A program made the position numbers and the translations under genes. The notes under the pieces are model-generated. The model saw nothing but the letters and a program-made list of their open reading frames with translations, was not told where the DNA came from and did no database searches. From Circinella umbellata (Eukaryota > Mucoromycota > Mucoromycetes > Mucorales > Lichtheimiaceae), in NCBI GenBank assembly GCA_025093555.1, contig JAIWNF010000136.1:1-36096 (forward strand): a stretch of DNA of 36,096 bases, given 5' to 3'. Below are positions 31,962 to 36,096 of the stretch, piece by piece. The first letter of the stretch is position 1, and every line of letters begins with the position of its first letter.

Positions 31962-32150
31962 ATGAACCCCTATCAGAATTTTCAACAACATCGAGCTATA
32001 GAAGTCGATCCCCTTACTTACGACGATATTGAAGTAACTACAAAAGAAGAACTGACATTCGAAAAACTACCGATCAAAATGGCAGAAGGCTCCACAAATG
32101 AAAATACAATTATTATGCAAGCCCTTACCAAGTGCTATTTATGGCTATGA
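31962..32150 (+). pseudogene. gag: Gypsy 3 gag, N-terminal fragment
   Basis: 62 codons from the first ATG after the primer site (MNPYQNFQQHRAIEVD...MQALTK). It has no strong domain match by eye; its position after the LTR and primer site is what identifies it as gag. It ends where gypsy 2 is inserted. Confidence 0.6.
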
Positions 32151-32154
32151 CAAA

Positions 32155-32553
32155 TGTCGTAATATATTTTGGCGGATAACACCGTAGCCAAATAAAATAG
32201 AATAACAAAAAGGGAAAATATAAGGATAAAGGGTAATGAAAGATATCTTTTTATTTAATAAAATAATCCACTATTTATATATTTTCTAAACTACTGCGGA
32301 TGTGAATAATATAATATTGATGTATAATAATAATAATAATTAGTAATGATAATAATAATGATAATGTTACTGCGGAAGATAATGAATGGTGAAGTGATCA
32401 TAGTTAATATGAGTCATTGTGTAAAGACATGCTGCGGTTTATGATAAAGAAATAAAAGGAGAAACCGCAGTAAAAGAAGTATAATCGGTATTAAAAATAA
32501 CCGATTAATAATTATACTATGAAGGTAACACTAAATATTTTTAGCTACGACGA
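32155..32553 (-). repeat. 3' LTR of gypsy 2
   Basis: Starts TGTCGTAAT and ends near TACGACGA. The inner limit is placed next to the polypurine tract (TAGGGAGGGGATA on the minus strand, 32554-32566) and could be about 23 bp shorter. It shares the CTACTGCGGATG and ATTAAAAATAACCGATTAATAA blocks with gypsy 1. Confidence 0.75.
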
Positions 32554-32566
32554 TATCCCCTCCCTA
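32554..32566 (-). promoter_or_regulatory. Polypurine tract of gypsy 2
   Basis: TAGGGAGGGGATA on the minus strand, overlapping the pol stop codon TAG and lying next to the LTR. Same placement as in gypsy 1. Confidence 0.6.
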
Positions 32567-35500
32567 GAGTATTGTTCGTCCTCGAACAAAAGCAAGTTTA
32601 GTAGCAGCATCCATATAACGACGTTCAATAGCACGTGCAGCAGTAGGGTCATACCAAGGTTCAGCAGAAATACTAGAATTGGTGTGGATCGGGCGTAAGC
32701 GATCAGTATGAACCCATGAACCATAAACTTTACCATTCAAATCTTGTAGTTGGTAAATATGAGTGTCTAGGTTAGCTTTGAGAATTTTGAAGGGTCCTTT
32801 CCAATTATATTCTAGGCTGAATTTATTTTCATGGCGCATTAAAACATGATCACCAACAGAAAAAGTTTGTGGTTTGATAGCAGCATCCCATTTAGCCTTA
32901 TCTTTGGCAGCATTATCTTGAAGTCGTTTTTCAGCTCAGGCACGAGCTTCACGAATTTTGCGCACAATAGGTACACGACCAGTAACTACAGCAGCGTGGT
33001 CAGGTTCGTCTTCAGTAACTTGGATAAACGGCGGTAACATATCACCAGGCAAATTGGGTTCTTGACCATAGACCAAAAAATAAGGGCTGAAGCCAGTAGT
33101 GCGATGTTTGCGGACTTGACAGGCAAAGACAGCAGGGTCAACAAATTGATCCCAATGATGAATTTTGCCATGAGCAAACTTACGTAGCATCTGTTTTAAT
33201 ATGCCGTTGGTGCGCTCCACCTTGCTATTTGTACGTGCATGAAAGCTACTTGTGCGTAAATGATTGATCTTGAGACGGCCCATATAATAATTCAATACAT
33301 TTGACATAAAGTTGGCACTACGATCTGTTAAAATTTCGGTGGGGCAAGAAAAACGCATCACGATTTCTTCATAAAGAAAATTGGCAATTGCCTCACCAGT
33401 AGCATCTGGAACCGCATGAGCAATGGTCCAATTAGTGGCATAGTCTACAGCAACAAGGAGCCATCGATTACCATTAATAGTTGTTGGTAATTCACCAATA
33501 AAGTCGAGATGCCAACGGGAAAAAGCAGGAGGAACTTCTAAAGGTTTCATAGGAGCATGATGATTTTTGCGATCAGCATTAGCAGCAAGCTGGCATTGTT
33601 CACAAGCGGCTAACCATTCTTGAATATCGGCACGCATACCAGGCCACCACCAACGTTTACGCATTAAATCAAGGACAGTTATTTTACTAGCATGGCCAAC
33701 AGATTTATGGAATTCTTGAACCAAATCGGCACGACGAGCAAACAACACATAACGAGCTTCATATTTATCATTACCATTTTTAATAATACGGAAAACTTGA
33801 TCAGCACAGACGACAAATTTTTCCTTGTGTTTGGTCAATAGATCCTTATATGTAGGTGGCCAATTTTCTTCAGCGAGAGTATAGAATTTAGGCCAGTCAG
33901 ATTCTTGAATCGCCTTGAGAGCATATAAATAATTAGGCTCCAGTGGTTGCGTATCAGTAGTACAGTTTGGGCCATCACGCCGAGATAAGAGATCAGGGAC
34001 ATGATTTTCACGTCCTGGTTTATATTGAATATCAGGATCGTAAAGTTCAATTTCGGCAATCCAGCGAGTCAGTCTTGGTGTAGGCTTGGTTTTAGATCGA
34101 AAATATTTGAGCGGATGGTGATCAGAAAAAACGGTGTAACGACGTCCATCAATAAAGCACCGCCAAGTTCGTAATGCATGAAGAATAGCTAAAAGCTCTC
34201 GCTCTTGTGCAGGATAGTTGCGTTCCACTGCTGAGAGTTTTTTTGATTCAAAAGCTAAAGGGTGCATTTGACCATCATCACCTTGTTGTAGAAGTACAGC
34301 GCCAACAGCATAATCACTGGCATCAGTTTCAACCACATAGGGAGCATCCGGGTTGGGTGGTACCAAAATAGGGGCAGCAGTCATACAGTCCTTGAGTTTT
34401 TCAAAAGCCACTTGACAATCTTTTGTCCAAACAATTGCTCTTTTCTTTGCTCCTATACCTTTGGTCAATTCAGTCAAAGGTGCAGCCAAGGAAGCAAACC
34501 CTTTTATAAAACGACGATAATGTGATGCCAATCCAACAAACTGACAGACTTCTTGTACATTAGTCGGAACTGGCCATTCTTGAATAGCTTTCACCTTTTT
34601 TCTTGACGGCAGAATACCAGCAGCAGACACCTGAAAACCAACGAACTCCAACTCGGTCTTGAACAATTCACACTTTTTTAAATTAGCAATAAGCTTGGCA
34701 CCACGCAACTTTTCCAAAACATAACGTAAATGACGATAATGTTCTTCCTTGGTTTTGCTGTATATTAAAATATCGTCAAGGTACACCATAGCAAACTTGT
34801 CTAAACAGTTACCTAATACTGAGTTTATTGTTTTTTGAAATATTGGTGGGGCATTCATCAAACCAAACGGAAGGGCCAGCCATTCGAACGAACCATAACG
34901 GGTATTAAAAGCTGTTTTTGGAATATCATCTTCTTTGATTTTCAATTGATGATAACCACTTTTCAGATCGATACTCGAGTAGTACTTGGCACCGTGAAGT
35001 TGTTCCAGGCATTCATCAATACGCGGTAAAGGATGTGAGTGACGACGCGTAACTCGATTAACAGCACGATAATCAATACAAAGACGCATGGAACCATCTT
35101 TTTTGCGAACGAATAAGACAGGAGCACCCCATGGCGAAGAGCTGGGTTGGATCAAACGTAAATCAAGCAGTTCAGTAATCTGTTTACGTAATTCTTTCAA
35201 TTCCAATGGACTCATTTTATAAGGTGGTCTTGAGATTGGATCAGTATCACCAGTATCAATAACATGTTCGACGCCACGATCAGGAGGTAAACCGGGAAGT
35301 GTGTCTTGAAATACGTCATTGAATTCCTGCACCAATGCTTCTGCTTCATCTTGTACAGCCATGGTAGTATTATCAATATCAGGTCGAACATAACATAAAA
35401 ATATTTCGTCAATTCCTTTACTGCGTTCCAAACGTTGAACTTGACGATGGGATAACAGGTAGGTAATATCTTGAGTCTCTTGCTTATGAGTGGGATGAAT

Positions 35501-36058
35501 GATATAGTCTTGATTATTTATACTAATTTTCCAAGTGTCACTGGCCCAGTCAGGTGTAGGTTGAACCGTCTTTAGCCAGTTACGCCCAAGAATCAAATCA
35601 AATTTCGTGTCAAGAACATAAGCATCTGTAGTGTGTTTATAGCCCTGTGCATCCAATGGGAGTGTAACTTGTTTATTTATCGCCAGCACATGACCACCAG
35701 CAGTTTCTACCTCTCGATTCGAAATTAGGCGAGTTGGTAATCCAGCAACAATCATAGAAGCGACATAAGATCCGGAAGCACCAGAATCAATCAATACTTT
35801 AACAGCACAACCATTACATGACATCAAGTACAGGGGTAAATCGGATTCTTTTATTGAAAGTAATGAATTGAAATAATTTTTATCTTTTTCTAAAGTTTTT
35901 TGTAACTCTTATGAAACTACATCTTGATCATCAGACAAATCGATTAATTCTTCTTCAGGAACAACTAGTGGAACAGATTCAGTAACGTTAAGGGATGGAG
36001 TAGTGCGCGCCGGAACACCCTTTAAGTCGGACGCGCTTGGTCTTTTCCCTGGTTCCAA
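32564..36058 (-). pseudogene. pol: Gypsy 2 pol (protease-RT-RNase H-integrase), two nonsense codons
   Basis: One frame from 36058 to TAG at 32564, broken by TAA at 35909-35911 (before the protease) and TGA at 32936-32938 (after the integrase core). In the 963-codon central part counted from 35827: protease Asp in LIDSGAS (residue 14), RT YLDDILIYS (349-352) and RNase H TDASDYAVG (about 501). Then an HHCC finger (GHASK...CEQCQL) and the integrase core Asp in WHLDFIGELP, Asp in LTDRSANF and Glu in SKVERTNG. After the TGA the frame holds SVGDHVLMRHENKF and HTDRLRPIH, a C-terminal domain as in gypsy 1. No frameshift in 3.5 kb. Inactive as sequenced unless stops are suppressed. Confidence 0.9.
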
Positions 36059-36096
36059 TTAAATTGTGAGTTGCCTTGGCGATCATGTTGACGACT
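36022..36096 (-). CDS. gag: Gypsy 2 gag, C-terminal end (partial)
   Basis: The last 24 codons before TAA (36022-36024) lie in the window: SRQHDRQGNSQFNWNQGKDQ then ARPT. The Gln/Asn/Arg-rich composition is typical of the end of gag. It overlaps the pol frame by about 37 bp, and pol is in the -1 frame relative to it. The rest of gag lies to the right. Confidence 0.7.
   Translation of the reverse strand, partial: SRQHDRQGNSQFNWNQGKDQARPT
36043..36049 (-). promoter_or_regulatory. Candidate -1 ribosomal frameshift site of gypsy 2
   Basis: On the minus strand GGGAAAA, a classic X XXY YYZ slippery heptamer, sits in the right phase (CAG GGA AAA in the gag frame) within the gag/pol overlap. A -1 slip leads straight into the pol frame. 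I did not identify a downstream stimulatory structure. Confidence 0.6.

Larger units (their letters stand above)
31559..32154 (+). mobile_element. Ty3/gypsy element 3 remnant (5' LTR, PBS, gag start)
   Basis: Plus-strand remnant: LTR 31559-31938, primer site, and the start of gag. It is cut off by the LTR of gypsy 2 at 32155, which looks like an insertion into gag. Its left end starts three bases from CACTA-like element B. Related to gypsy 1 and 2 by LTR sequence. Confidence 0.8.
32155..36096 (-). mobile_element. Ty3/gypsy element 2, 3' part, runs off the window
   Basis: Minus-strand element with its 3' LTR at 32155-32553. The pol region and the end of gag continue to the right edge. Sequence order is gag, -1 frameshift site, protease, RT, RNase H, integrase, LTR. 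Better preserved than gypsy 1 because gag and the protease are present. Its left end interrupts gypsy 3 gag. The right LTR is outside the window, so a target duplication cannot be checked. Confidence 0.85.

Noticed and set aside
1..36096. Recoding of TGA as an amino acid
   Set aside because: Every intact gene end seen is TAA or TAG, which is suggestive. But TGA falls where sister copies or families have Arg or Gly, not one constant residue, and TAA also interrupts frames. Decay is simpler.

Overview
The window reads as a transposon graveyard in a strongly AT-rich eukaryotic genome, most likely an early-diverging fungus (Mucoromycota is my best guess; a lower rank cannot be set from this sequence). 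The grounds are short GT-AG introns of about 50-140 bp, Ty3/gypsy elements primed by initiator-Met tRNA, a tnp2-type CACTA transposase, a PIF/Harbinger pair, and a MULE transposase with an OTU domain. I see no ordinary host gene, tRNA, rRNA or CRISPR array. Nearly every base belongs to a recognisable mobile element or its remnant.

Layout: (1) 22-1651, the 3' part of a Mutator-like (MULE) gene with SWIM and OTU domains and one nonsense codon. (2) 2015-3915, a non-autonomous hAT-like element with 8-bp target duplications and GGATGC-type subterminal repeats. (3) 4029-17163, gypsy element 1 (minus strand). Its 3' LTR was split after 4 bp by (4) CACTA-like element A, 4033-13300, with GTC target duplications. 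(5) 17169-31555, CACTA-like element B, a second copy of the same family in the same orientation. In B, the first intron of an accessory gene holds a hAT-like element (21615-25476), which itself holds a PIF/Harbinger element (22125-25016). B's transposase gene is split by another copy of that hAT-like element (28302-29323). (6) 31559-32154, the LTR and gag start of gypsy element 3 (plus strand). (7) 32155-36096, gypsy element 2 (minus strand), running off the right edge.

The CACTA-like family is the most interesting item. Each copy is about 9.3-9.4 kb once insertions are removed. It ends in CACTGG/CCAGTG with dense GCTCAAAC/GTTTGAGC subterminal motifs. It encodes a five-exon tnp2 transposase on the minus strand and two spliced accessory genes on the plus strand. 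One accessory product (346 aa) has a coiled coil, the other (169 aa) an acidic region and a basic motif. I do not recognise either with confidence. The two copies decayed in complementary ways: A keeps both accessory genes open but its transposase has lost seven single bases relative to B; B has the better transposase but broken accessory genes.

The order of insertion can be read from empty sites inside the window. B came before gypsy 1, and gypsy 1 came before A. The hAT-like element in B's intron came before the Harbinger insertion. The two gypsy 1 LTRs differ at only 2 of 446 positions I compared, so A is a recent arrival.
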